Source: Pedobacter miscanthi (lineage in GTDB: Bacteria; Bacteroidota; Bacteroidia; Sphingobacteriales; Sphingobacteriaceae). From it: a stretch of 64,000 nucleotides of DNA. The stretch spans positions 124,001 through 188,000 of the forward strand of contig NZ_QNQU01000004.1 of the NCBI RefSeq assembly GCF_003315595.1, written 5' to 3'. Position numbers and translations under genes: made by a program. Position 1 is the first letter of the stretch; each line of letters opens with the position of its first letter. Positions 53,686 through 62,276 of the stretch are shown piece after piece. The notes beneath the pieces are model-generated. The model made no database searches, was not told where the DNA came from, and saw only the letters and a list, made by a program, of their open reading frames with translations.

Positions 53686-54776
53686 AAATCGAGCAGATGT
53701 GCCACTTTTAATAGGTAAGCATCAAATCCAAAATAAGCTCTAACTTTTTCTTTTCTTTTACTGGTTTCGTCAGCCAAAATTGCTTCTGAAAGTAAGGTTT
53801 TAATGCCTTTACACACGGCCTTAACATCCTCAGGATCTACCAGTAAACCCAATTCGCCATTTAAAAGCGCATCGCTGCTGCCATCGGCATTTCCGGCTAA
53901 AACCCTGCAGCCATGGGCAAGAGCTTCTGTAAATACCAGGCCAAATCCTTCCCCTTTGCTGGGCATTACAAAAACGTCTGCCTGATTGTATAGGTTTTCT
54001 ATTTCTTCATCAGAAACATAACCTGTTAAAACAACATGCTGCTTAAGATCGTAATCGATAACCAATTTTTCAACCCTTACTAATTCTGTTTCATCAGCTT
54101 TTCCAACAATCAGATAGCTCAATTTGGGATGGTTTTTAACTAATTCTTTGAGTGCGGATAAAACGATATCATAACCTTTATACTGCTCGGCTGACGACAG
54201 GCGGCAAACGGTTAATAAAATTTGATGATCAGATGGGATATGATATTTTGCTGTTAAATTATAGTTATTCTTTTCTTCGTAAAAAGGGTAATCTTTGGGA
54301 AGGCAATTACTTAGCACATGAATATTTTGCTGTGATATTCCCTGTTGATCGTAAAGCTTTTTTGCGGTATAGGAACTTACCGCCCAGATATCGATTTTGC
54401 TTAACAGCTTTTTTTCCCATAAGCTTAATGGTTGCCATACTTCAATCCCGTGAGCAAACAATATAATTTTTTTCTTAGGAGTGAACCACCTGATCAGATT
54501 TGCAATGGGGAGTAGGTGGATATGACTCAAAATAATTACATCGTACGAAAAGCTCTTTCTAAATGTATCAATTAGAAATTGAATCTTATTTCCATTAAAG
54601 GAGCTATATTTTGGATAGTGCTGATTTTGATCGTATAACGAAAGTGTTAAGCTATCTTCAATTTTACCCTGCTGGATTAGACTATCCATGGCTTCCATAA
54701 AATTCTTACATACTTTCTCGATGCCACCCGTTAAGCTGTAAATATATAATGTTAAAAAAAGGATGCGCTTAGGCAT
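53682..54776 (-). CDS. Family 4 glycosyltransferase
   Basis: 364 aa, GT-B. Opening RILFLTLYIYSLTGGIEKVCKNF with the GGIEK loop; donor half YKGYDIVLSALKELV, VLTGYVSDEEIENLY and FVMPSKGEGFGLVFTEALAHGCRVL (E-x7-E, about 280-290). Mannosyl or glucosyl transfer is typical of this group, but the donor is not known. Its ATG shares one base with the asnB stop (TAATG), a sign of translational coupling. Confidence 0.9.
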   Translation of the reverse strand: MPKRILFLTLYIYSLTGGIEKVCKNFMEAMDSLIQQGKIEDSLTLSLYDQNQHYPKYSSFNGNKIQFLIDTFRKSFSYDVIILSHIHLLPIANLIRWFTPKKKIILFAHGIEVWQPLSLWEKKLLSKIDIWAVSSYTAKKLYDQQGISQQNIHVLSNCLPKDYPFYEEKNNYNLTAKYHIPSDHQILLTVCRLSSAEQYKGYDIVLSALKELVKNHPKLSYLIVGKADETELVRVEKLVIDYDLKQHVVLTGYVSDEEIENLYNQADVFVMPSKGEGFGLVFTEALAHGCRVLAGNADGSSDALLNGELGLLVDPEDVKAVCKGIKTLLSEAILADETSKRKEKVRAYFGFDAYLLKVAHLLDF

Positions 54777-56554
54777 TAAAATTTTCGGGTGGAGATTTGG
54801 TAGAGTGCAAAGGCTTTAGACCAGTGTATTTTACCCGCTTTAAATTTTTTTAGCAGCTTCAAAGAATAAGGGCTACCTGTATAACTTTTTTCATCAGTAA
54901 TCTGGTTCCCTGCCAAAAACCATTCCTGTAATGGGAAAGTAAAGCCCATTTTGGGCCTATCCCAGATCATTTTGGGCAGTAGTTTTTTAAAAGCCTCAAT
55001 GAGTATTCCCTTTGGTCTTTCCTGGAATCTTTGTGAAGCAGGAATGTGATCTGAAAAGCTTACAAAATCCTGATCCAAAAAAGGTACGCGAACTTCAACG
55101 CCATGGTACATGCTCATAAAATCGGTATCTTTTAAAAGCTGGTTCCGCATAAAAATATTCGTTTCGAACCACGATGCCCTTTCTTTGCCTTTTAGTGTTT
55201 TTAATGTTGAAGGCACAGGCAAGGCTTCAATTAAAGTATCAACTTCGGCCCTTCGAACACCTAAAATCCGGGCAATATCCTTCGGTATAAAAAATCCCCT
55301 TAAAAAAAGATATTCGCCAATGGGATTACGGTAAGCCAGATAACAAATGCGTTTTATTTTTTCGTCAGGTATAAATGCACAAAGTTTTAATAAAAAACGG
55401 GGCAGGAGTTTAAGCTTTCTAATGAGCCCCATTCTGTTAAAAGAAGGGTAACCGCCAAAAAGCTCGTCGGCCCCAATACCAGATAGAACTGCTTTTAGGC
55501 CTGTTTCTTTCGCATATTTGTTCACAAACCAACTGTTTATGCCATCGTTGCTGGGCTGATCCATCGCCGTTAAAATTTCTGCGAAATGCTGATCGAAATC
55601 TTCTTTTTTAACAACATATTGGTGATGTGTTCCGCTGGTTTTAGCGGTAACAACCTGCTGGAAACGTTCTTCCGAAAAAGCTGCTTCATTAAAATTAATG
55701 GATAAACTCTGAAGGTTTTTTCCAACAACCTCATCTGCCAGTAAGGTGATAATACTCGAATCTATGCCACCGCTGAGAAATACACCCACAGCTGCATCAG
55801 CTAATAAATGGCGTTTAACGGCTGAATGGAGTTGATTTGCCAGTCCGCTCGTTGCAACTTGATTTTGAGCGACCTGCTCAAAATGGAAAGGAAGAACATC
55901 AAACTTATTACTGATATGATCCCAGCTTAAAACGCTCCCGGCTGGTAAAACTTTAACCCCACTAAGCGTTGTGTAAGGTTCGGGAATATGTCCAAAGGCA
56001 AGGAAATAGGTTTTCCAGTCTTTATTTTCGCTGTAATTGCCACTTTGTTCAAATGCCTTTACTTCGGATGCAAATACGAGCCGATTATTTTCTATTGCAT
56101 AATATAGCGGTTTGATGCCCATCTGATCGCGTACCAAAAAAGTGATTTGCTTTTCGCTATCATAAATGGCAAATGCAAACATGCCAACAAGTTTTTCGAA
56201 AGCTTTAATACCCCAGTTTTGATAGGCAGCCAGTATCACTTCTGTATCACTTTGCGAAACAAATTGAAATCCATTTTCTAACAATTCTTTCTTCAGATCA
56301 AGAAAGTTATAAATTTCGCCATTGTAGGTAATGGTAAGTTTATTTTTATGGTACGACATGGGTTGATGGCCAGTTGGGGAGAGGTCTATCAATGATAGAC
56401 GGCGATGGCCGAAAACTAAACCCTGGTTTTTGTCTTCAAAATAGCCTTTATCATCCGGTCCTCCATGGGCCATTATATCGCACATGGCTTTCACCTCCAG
56501 TTGGAGTTGATCTATTGATTTATTTTTATCGATTATGCCAGCAATTCTACACAT
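54776..56554 (-). CDS. asnB: Asparagine synthase-like glutamine amidotransferase (AsnB type)
   Basis: 592 aa. Cys2 is the glutaminase nucleophile (MCRIAGIID). Residues 1-200 form the Ntn glutaminase domain with YNGEIYNFLDLKKEL; residues about 215-590 form the synthetase with the PP-loop SGGIDSS (261-267). In exopolysaccharide operons such proteins often make sugar amides, for example uronamides, rather than free asparagine. It is followed by a GT4 gene sharing a TAATG junction. Which role it has here is not decided by sequence. Confidence 0.88.
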   Translation of the reverse strand: MCRIAGIIDKNKSIDQLQLEVKAMCDIMAHGGPDDKGYFEDKNQGLVFGHRRLSLIDLSPTGHQPMSYHKNKLTITYNGEIYNFLDLKKELLENGFQFVSQSDTEVILAAYQNWGIKAFEKLVGMFAFAIYDSEKQITFLVRDQMGIKPLYYAIENNRLVFASEVKAFEQSGNYSENKDWKTYFLAFGHIPEPYTTLSGVKVLPAGSVLSWDHISNKFDVLPFHFEQVAQNQVATSGLANQLHSAVKRHLLADAAVGVFLSGGIDSSIITLLADEVVGKNLQSLSINFNEAAFSEERFQQVVTAKTSGTHHQYVVKKEDFDQHFAEILTAMDQPSNDGINSWFVNKYAKETGLKAVLSGIGADELFGGYPSFNRMGLIRKLKLLPRFLLKLCAFIPDEKIKRICYLAYRNPIGEYLFLRGFFIPKDIARILGVRRAEVDTLIEALPVPSTLKTLKGKERASWFETNIFMRNQLLKDTDFMSMYHGVEVRVPFLDQDFVSFSDHIPASQRFQERPKGILIEAFKKLLPKMIWDRPKMGFTFPLQEWFLAGNQITDEKSYTGSPYSLKLLKKFKAGKIHWSKAFALYQISTRKF

Positions 56555-56669
56555 TTATAGGCCATCATCCCTTTTACATCTACCATTTTCCATTTTGCCT
56601 GGGCACAGCTTCGCCCCTTCAGCCACATTTTCTTTTAAAAAAATGACTGATCAGTTGTTTAAATTTAGC

Positions 56670-56696
56670 AGAGGAATAATTGTTTAATTATCCTCT
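56670..56696 (-). other. Hairpin between the NusG-like gene and asnB
   Basis: On the minus strand, agaggataatt / aattattcctct with one bulge and an aaac loop, beginning 9 bp after the NusG-like stop codon. No T-run follows, so it is not a simple terminator. It may be a pause or an RNA target for antitermination of the long downstream operon. Confidence 0.4.
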
Positions 56697-56704
56697 AATG
56701 AACC

Positions 56705-57208
56705 CTAAATGGGTTCGACAAAAGCCATCGAGGTGTTGATCTCAATGGCGTAGCCCATATTTTGTAAACGTAAAATAATACGCTGTTTATTTTGTATCGA
56801 TACCAGTTCGCCCAAGATGCCTTTAAAAGGTCCGGCCTTGATTTGTACACGTTCACCAGGTTTGATGTCGTATTCAAATACTTCAAGATCTGCATCAGTG
56901 GCGAGCAGTAGCTTGAGGTCGTTAATCTGTTGTTCGGGTATGGACGCTATCTGGCTGGAGAAATAAATGAACCTGGAGATACCATTGGTCATTAAAACTT
57001 CAGCATATTCTTTGCCCGAAATATACACAAACAGGTAAGACTTAATCAAAGCTTCTTCAACTATTTTTTTACGGTCGCTCCACTGCTTAACCACCTTTTT
57101 AAGAGGGAGATAAGCCGGAATGCCTTTCCTGATCAATTCGGCGTAAGCTTTTTTCTCAGCTCTCGAACGCGTATAAACCGGATACCATCTATAATTTTGA
57201 TCAATCAT
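56705..57208 (-). CDS. NusG-like transcription antiterminator (UpxY/RfaH type)
   Basis: 167 aa. The N-terminal NGN domain (about 5-105) opens YRWYPVYTRSRAEKKAYAEL and includes AYLPLKKVVKQWSDRKK and YLFVYISGKEY. A C-terminal KOW-like domain (about 112-165) has IKPGERVQIKAGPFKGILGELV. This is the layout of specialised NusG paralogues (UpxY, RfaH, LoaP) that let RNA polymerase read long polysaccharide operons. It is the third gene of the transcript, upstream of about 24 further genes, and a hairpin follows it. Confidence 0.9.
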   Translation of the reverse strand: MIDQNYRWYPVYTRSRAEKKAYAELIRKGIPAYLPLKKVVKQWSDRKKIVEEALIKSYLFVYISGKEYAEVLMTNGISRFIYFSSQIASIPEQQINDLKLLLATDADLEVFEYDIKPGERVQIKAGPFKGILGELVSIQNKQRIILRLQNMGYAIEINTSMAFVEPI

Positions 57209-57267
57209 TAGTTAACCTTCATCAACGATTAAACTCTATTTGGATTTCATCAATTAACCGATTAATC

Positions 57268-59667
57268 TTACTTCTTCTTCCAAAACATCCACCATTTGCG
57301 GTTTTCATCTTCATAATAGCCCGATCCTGAATATCCCGAATAGTCAGAATAATAGTAAGTACTATTTCCGCCACCACGGCTATAATCGGTAGTATAATAA
57401 TTAGAGTAAAGGGCATCATCGCCAAAAGCGTTTAAAATAATGGCCAGATTACTTAAACCGTATTCTCTCGATAAGCGCTCGGGGATGTTTGCTGCTTTTT
57501 GCTGCGATACACCAGAACGGATTACAAATAAATTAACATCAGATGAGCGGATTAAAGGAATGGCATCCGAAACCAAACCAACCGGGGCGGTATCAACCAG
57601 AACATAATCGTAAGCACCTTCCAATTTCTTTAATAGTTCTTTCATTGCATCGGTATGCAATAATTCTGAAGGGTTTGGCGGAACCGGACCTGACGGGATA
57701 AAATCGATATGATGAACTTCATCATGGATCATAACATCTTCAAAGGTTGTCTGGCCAGATAATAGAGAACTCAGGCCTTTTTTGTTATCACTTCCAAAAG
57801 CCTTGTGGAGTTTTGATTTACGTAAATCGGCGGCGATTAAAATCACCCGTTTTTCGATCAGTGCCAAAGTACTGGCCAGGTTAATGGTTACAAAGGATTT
57901 TCCTTCACCAGATATTTCGGAAGTGACGCAAATAACTTTACTCTCTTTATGACTGGCCAAAAAGCTCAGATTGGTACGCACAGAGCGCACAGATTCGGCG
58001 AATACCGATTTTGGTCTAGCTAGTGATAAGGCTTGTCTGCTATCCTGATCGATATAATCAGGAAATTTACGGATAACCCCAATAATTGGCGTGTGTGTTA
58101 GGCCTTCTACTGTTTCCTTATCGTAAATATAAGGATTTAAGAAACGTACCAACAGAATTAAGCCAAAACCAGAAGCTAAGCCTAACATTAACGCCATGCT
58201 ATAGATCTTGTTGCTGTTGGGCGAAATGGCATAGTACGAGGGGTAAGCAGGATTAACAATAGATGCGCCGGGTACAATTGCGGCTGCGTTCATTTCTGCT
58301 TCTAGTTTTTTTTCCGACAGATAAGAACGTACTTTATTATTGACTTCGAAATTAGTTTGGAGTTTTACAAAATTTTGCTCTTTTACCGGGATTGTGCCCA
58401 TGCTTTGGTTAACTCCGGTAATTTGATTGCTGATAAAATTTATTGTGGCTTCGTTGTTTTTTCGCATGCCTGCAATGCTGTTCCGGATACCCGATTTAAC
58501 ATTGGCAATCTGTTGTTCTACCTGTTTAACGGGCTGCGATTCGGGGGTAAATTGGGTAAGTTTCGACTCCCTATTCATTAATAGTACATTCAATTGTGTA
58601 ACCAGGGCACCGAGACCGGTACTGAGTTCGCCCTCCAGATCGATGCCGATTTCGACCTTACTGCGGTTGTTGTTGATCTGATCTTCTAATTGCTTTATAC
58701 CCAGTAATTTTAGGTTGAGTTCGGTTTTTTGTTTTTCTAAATCGGCCAGCTTTCCTACGGTCATGGTTGTAGAAGAACCCATATCCAATATCTTGTTCCT
58801 GGTTTTATAATCGGCCAGTGTACTGCCCGATTTACCTGCCTGCATATCAATAAAACCAAGTTGGTTATCAATAAAATCGACTGTTTGGCGGGCTGATCTT
58901 CTTCTTTGGATTACATCATATTTTACATATTCTTTCATGATGGCATTTAAGATATCGGCTGCAAAAACTGCATTGCCATCCGTTTGACTTAAACCCATAA
59001 CATTGGTAAAGCGTGCTGCCTCGCCGATGTTGAGCCCGCCCATTGCCCTCCCGATAAAATCCTCTTTACTGTTAAACTTGAATTGATAAATGCTCTTTAC
59101 TGGAACCTTATCTTTGATACGGAAAATCATGTTGCCTATATTGATATCCTGATTGTAACGGTAGGTGAATTTTTGATTTTTATTATCCGAAACAGAGAGT
59201 TCAAAATGCTGGTCGTCCAGTCCGCTCACTGAATAAAGAGAACGGGAAAAATTCACACTGTCTTGTTTAATAATTTCGATAACAAAAGGAACGTCAGGAT
59301 AAAGCTCTGTAGTACGTACACGTCCTTTTAAGTAATAACTGATTTTATAATCAAGCGTTTTTACGGCATTCGAAATCACCTCATTGCTACGGATTGTAAA
59401 ACTTTCGGCCTGTATCTTATCTGTATAGTTATAATTCTGCATGGGCATTTGGGCCCCTGTATTTACTGAAGGATTGCTATCTTCTAATTTTAATGATGCC
59501 CCGGTCTGATAAATAGGTGGGGTATACCAAAGATAGATTTTGGCAATGCAAAGTGCTATAATAACGGTGCCGGCAATCCAATACCATCGACTTAGAAATA
59601 CCTTAAAAATCTTATAAAAATCAATACTTTGGCTAACAGCCTTTTTCTCTTGCCCTAACTCTGTCAA
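57268..59667 (-). CDS. Polysaccharide copolymerase and BY-kinase (Wzc type)
   Basis: 799 aa. The only plausible start is TTG at 59667; the first internal Met is at residue 73. Wzz domain with two membrane helices (about 28-47 and 488-508) and a large periplasmic coiled-coil part between. The kinase domain has Walker A SEISGEGKS (583-591), Walker A' with Asp614 in LIAADLRKSK, and Walker B YVLVDTAP (688-695). The tail 754-785 is a Tyr cluster of at least eleven Tyr, the site of autophosphorylation. It controls chain length and works with the Wza-like protein. Confidence 0.93.
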   Translation of the reverse strand: MTELGQEKKAVSQSIDFYKIFKVFLSRWYWIAGTVIIALCIAKIYLWYTPPIYQTGASLKLEDSNPSVNTGAQMPMQNYNYTDKIQAESFTIRSNEVISNAVKTLDYKISYYLKGRVRTTELYPDVPFVIEIIKQDSVNFSRSLYSVSGLDDQHFELSVSDNKNQKFTYRYNQDINIGNMIFRIKDKVPVKSIYQFKFNSKEDFIGRAMGGLNIGEAARFTNVMGLSQTDGNAVFAADILNAIMKEYVKYDVIQRRRSARQTVDFIDNQLGFIDMQAGKSGSTLADYKTRNKILDMGSSTTMTVGKLADLEKQKTELNLKLLGIKQLEDQINNNRSKVEIGIDLEGELSTGLGALVTQLNVLLMNRESKLTQFTPESQPVKQVEQQIANVKSGIRNSIAGMRKNNEATINFISNQITGVNQSMGTIPVKEQNFVKLQTNFEVNNKVRSYLSEKKLEAEMNAAAIVPGASIVNPAYPSYYAISPNSNKIYSMALMLGLASGFGLILLVRFLNPYIYDKETVEGLTHTPIIGVIRKFPDYIDQDSRQALSLARPKSVFAESVRSVRTNLSFLASHKESKVICVTSEISGEGKSFVTINLASTLALIEKRVILIAADLRKSKLHKAFGSDNKKGLSSLLSGQTTFEDVMIHDEVHHIDFIPSGPVPPNPSELLHTDAMKELLKKLEGAYDYVLVDTAPVGLVSDAIPLIRSSDVNLFVIRSGVSQQKAANIPERLSREYGLSNLAIILNAFGDDALYSNYYTTDYSRGGGNSTYYYSDYSGYSGSGYYEDENRKWWMFWKKK

Positions 59668-59767
59668 TGTATGTTGTTTTTAACGTTTGGTGCCTTTATT
59701 ATTAATTTATAAAGATAAACCCAATTTTTCAAAAGAAATTATTTTTATTGCGAATGTTGCTCGCTTG

Positions 59768-59787
59768 TGTTTGATGAAAATCAAACA
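59768..59787. promoter_or_regulatory. Inverted repeat between the Wza-like and Wzc-like genes
   Basis: Perfect 8 bp arms tgtttgat / atcaaaca around a gaaa loop, 100 bp upstream of the Wzc-type start and inside a 252 bp gap, the largest inside the operon. It could be an operator for a second promoter or an mRNA hairpin. Confidence 0.35.
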
Positions 59788-59919
59788 TTATCGTATTAAT
59801 TCTACGTAGGCATTTCAACCGGCTAAATAGAATAGTTAAGGGCTGGATGTAATACTTATTAATTCAGATACTAAAAGCAGTGGGTGCAGATAAATTAGTG
59901 TATGATAAACGAAAAATAA

Positions 59920-60753
59920 CTATCTGGTTAGGGTAAATATCAGTACACCCAGGTTTACTACGACCAGAAGGGGCTGTAAGATGTTGCTGATACTTTGTAA
60001 CTTATCGCTGGCTGCCGAACTTTTGGTTGGTTGAAGAACAATAATATCATGGTTCTGCAGTATCAGTTTTTTACTTGCCAGGCTATTGATGTCGTTTAAA
60101 TTAACATAAATAAGCTCAGGGTGTGCCCGGTCTCCCCTAATAATTTTTAAAGTTTTAGGATCTGCAGTTTTAGTAATGCCCCCTGCTTCACCTATAATAT
60201 CAATAAGCGTGGTGTTTTCTTTTTCGATGAAAAAATTGCCCTGTTTGCTAAATTCGCCCAGTAAAGTAACTTTTAAGTTAACTACACTTAGCTCAATAAT
60301 GGGATCTTTTAAAAGTTTGGTTTTGTATAGGTCCTGTATTTTTGCTGCTGCATCCCTACGGGTTAATCCCTCAACCTGAACTTTTCCTATCGCCGGTAAA
60401 TTAACCGTTCCATCTAATTCGACAGGATAAGACAGTACATTTTGAATACTGCCGCTACCGGCGTTTTGATTCGTATTGTTTGTAGCTGCGGTGCTACTAG
60501 TTTGGCTTGTTGTGGCGCCAAACTCAAAGTTTTGTACATTCCGGATAGCGAGCTGATCATTCACTTTTATTTTATAATAACCATCGCTGATACCCTGATC
60601 GTTTACCACATAAACCTGTTTAATGGTGTCGGTAACAATATCGGTAGGAGAATTAAATAGTGTGCGTTGCTTACGTACCGAGCAGCTTGAAAAAATCAAG
60701 CAAACAACAATAAGGCATAAAACAAAGGAAGGAGAATATTTATAAAGGGCCAT
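59920..60753 (-). CDS. Polysaccharide export outer membrane lipoprotein (Wza/OPX)
   Basis: 277 aa from the ATG at 60753; a TTG at 60777 would extend it by eight residues. Lipobox FSSC with Cys24. Poly-export domain (about 60-150, VNDQLAIRNVQNFEF...) and SLBB domain (about 150-230, KVTLLGEFSKQGNFFIEKENTTLIDII). The C-terminus has the hydrophobic segment LLVVVNLGVLIFTLTR, probably spanning the outer membrane. First gene of the exopolysaccharide operon, divergent from the candidate substrate cluster. Confidence 0.92.
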   Translation of the reverse strand: MALYKYSPSFVLCLIVVCLIFSSCSVRKQRTLFNSPTDIVTDTIKQVYVVNDQGISDGYYKIKVNDQLAIRNVQNFEFGATTSQTSSTAATNNTNQNAGSGSIQNVLSYPVELDGTVNLPAIGKVQVEGLTRRDAAAKIQDLYKTKLLKDPIIELSVVNLKVTLLGEFSKQGNFFIEKENTTLIDIIGEAGGITKTADPKTLKIIRGDRAHPELIYVNLNDINSLASKKLILQNHDIIVLQPTKSSAASDKLQSISNILQPLLVVVNLGVLIFTLTR

Positions 60754-60800
60754 AATCTTAAAGATACGTTTATGCAACTAAAACTTCCACATATCGTTTG

Positions 60801-60808
60801 CAAAAATA
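60801..60808 (-). promoter_or_regulatory. Candidate promoter of the exopolysaccharide operon (TATTTTTG)
   Basis: Minus-strand TATTTTTG, an exact TA-N2-TTTG match, 47 bp upstream of the Wza-like ATG. No good -33 box is seen. The 306 bp between this gene and the divergent small protein at 61060 holds nothing else I can name. Confidence 0.45.
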
Positions 60809-61059
60809 CGTTTTCTATTCGCTTAAAAAAATGTTGCACTTAGCTTTGCAGCTTCTTTATATTATCAGTATGGTTATAAGGTGTAGGTTGTTAGGTGGAT
60901 ATGTTAATCGAGACGTTTTTTTGAATATATCTTGTAATTAAATTAATATATACATTGTATGATTTAGTTTGTTAAAAAAAATAATCGGATTGATATTGAT
61001 CAATTTTGAGTATTTGTGTAGTATTTGTATTACGGATTAGGGTATTTTTGATGTTATTT

Positions 61060-61425
61060 ATGAATAAGATTCCTTTTTTCCTCACATTTATTCTATTAAT
61101 GCTTTCAGCTACAAGTTATGCCCAGTGGGCTGTTTCTTCAAATGGCGATTGTTTGTATGATGTTTTTGGAAACGTAATATCTGGCAGTTGCCAAACAAAT
61201 GCTAAATGTAAATATAAAGAAAGCGGTACTACCAGAAGAACTTGCTTAGGTGTGCCAACACCATTTGGCTGTTGGGGTTTTGAGTATACAGAAAAGTTAT
61301 TTCTTACCGAGTGCCCTCTCGATGACACCGCAAATCTTTTTTGCCTGGGCTGTGGTGTTCTGGGCTTTTTCTTTCTCAATAGGAACAACAATAAGAATCA
61401 CAAGTTCTTCCAACGGGAATACTAA
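61060..61425 (+). CDS. Small Cys-rich secreted protein with PLDD sorting tail
   Basis: 121 aa from the ATG at 61060; a longer frame starting at 61006 places extra residues before the signal peptide. Signal peptide ends at SYAQ (residue 22). The mature part has six Cys before the tail (31, 44, 50, 62, 71, 85). The tail is CPLDD (85-89), a hydrophobic stretch to about 106, then NRNNNK and further basic residues. This is the tripartite layout of exosortase substrates. The same tail type occurs in three neighbours. Function beyond this is unknown; surface display is inferred. Confidence 0.75.
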   Translation: MNKIPFFLTFILLMLSATSYAQWAVSSNGDCLYDVFGNVISGSCQTNAKCKYKESGTTRRTCLGVPTPFGCWGFEYTEKLFLTECPLDDTANLFCLGCGVLGFFFLNRNNNKNHKFFQREY

Positions 61426-61498
61426 CTTTGGCAATTATTTAGTTGACCAAAAGCAACTTCTAAGAAGAATATTTCCTGCTTTATAAATAAGATTAATT

Positions 61499-61506
61499 AC
61501 CTTTGC
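61499..61506 (+). promoter_or_regulatory. Bacteroidota -7 promoter box (TACCTTTG)
   Basis: Exact TA-N2-TTTG match, 30 bp before the ATG of the second small PLDT protein. It implies that this gene has its own promoter instead of reading through from the gene before it. Confidence 0.6.
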
Positions 61507-61536
61507 GACAGTTTTCTATTTCAAGTCGTCCCCGTT

Positions 61537-61896
61537 ATGAGGTTTTTAATCCTATTAGCAGTTTTATGCTCGTTTACTTTGTTGTGTCCTGCTCAGATTC
61601 CGATGACAAATGGTTGTTATGTTGCACCAAATAGAATTTATACAAATACAAATTGTACCACTTCTTATTACGTTTTGACTTGCGATGGGTCAGATCCTGA
61701 TAATGAAGTTGCTGTTAGAACTGGTTCCCTAGGGGCAAATTGTTCTGTTTGTAGCGGTCTACTCGGAACGGGCAAAAGAACAAATTATACCGTTTACCAT
61801 TGCCCATTGGATACAGGTGTTATTTTTTTAGCTTTATTGTCTGTCGGAGTTGGCTTATATTTTTTAAAACTAAGAAAAACGCAATTGTTTTATTAA
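61537..61896 (+). CDS. Small Cys-rich secreted protein with PLDT sorting tail
   Basis: 119 aa. Signal peptide ends at CPAQ (residue 20). Six Cys in the mature part (27, 40, 49, 69, 72, 89). The tail is CPLDT (89-93), then a hydrophobic helix GVIFLALLSVGVGLYFL and basic KLRK. Body segments AVRTGSLGANC and YVAPN recur in altered form in the frameshifted neighbour at 62273, so the two are paralogues. Likely exosortase substrate, by its tail and by co-location. Confidence 0.78.
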   Translation: MRFLILLAVLCSFTLLCPAQIPMTNGCYVAPNRIYTNTNCTTSYYVLTCDGSDPDNEVAVRTGSLGANCSVCSGLLGTGKRTNYTVYHCPLDTGVIFLALLSVGVGLYFLKLRKTQLFY

Positions 61897-62186
61897 GTTT
61901 TATCTCATTTTTTGATCAATGGTGATTATTCGATTTTTTATGTAAGTCGAAATGTATTGTACTGAAGTTTGATAATTTTTTATCAAATTTAAGGCCTGGA
62001 TCTGCTCTTAGGATCAAAGCTGTTTTTAAATCACCCCATCTAATCAATTTTATTGAGGAAATCACATTATCCTAATTTTTACTGGACTGTTTTTGTTTTT
62101 TTTGCAAAAAAAGATTCTTATGGATACATGGTCCTGTTTCTGCAGTTGTTGTTAATTTATACATATATTAATACTCATTTATAAGC
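61897..62186. other. AT-rich intergenic region
   Basis: About 290 bp with no supportable gene. It contains a T-run near 62085-62105 and a GC-poor upstream stretch. No promoter box of the TA-N2-TTTG type was found. Confidence 0.5.
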
Positions 62187-62276
62187 ATTAAAAAATATTC
62201 TATTGTATTATTATTGTTATTATTTAGTAGTTTTGTGGTGTCTTCTTATGCAGGCGTCCCTATCCTACTGAAATGA
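62187..62276 (+). other. Relic signal-peptide frame without a start codon
   Basis: An open stretch beginning ATT AAA AAA TAT reads IKKYSIVLLLLLLFSSFVV and then SSYAGVPILLK before TGA at 62274-62276. It has the shape of a complete signal peptide (basic n-region, leucine core, SSYA cut) but the expected Met codon reads ATT. Its stop overlaps the ATG of the next gene (ATGA). It may be the remains of another member of the small-protein cluster. Confidence 0.35.

Noticed and set aside
57222..57425. Short minus-strand frame at the end of the Wzc-type gene
   Set aside because: It lies in another frame over the Tyr-rich tail; an artefact of that repetitive coding sequence.
61006..61059. N-terminal extension of the first small cargo protein
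   Set aside because: The ATG at 61060 gives a clean signal peptide; the extension adds residues without family or signal features.
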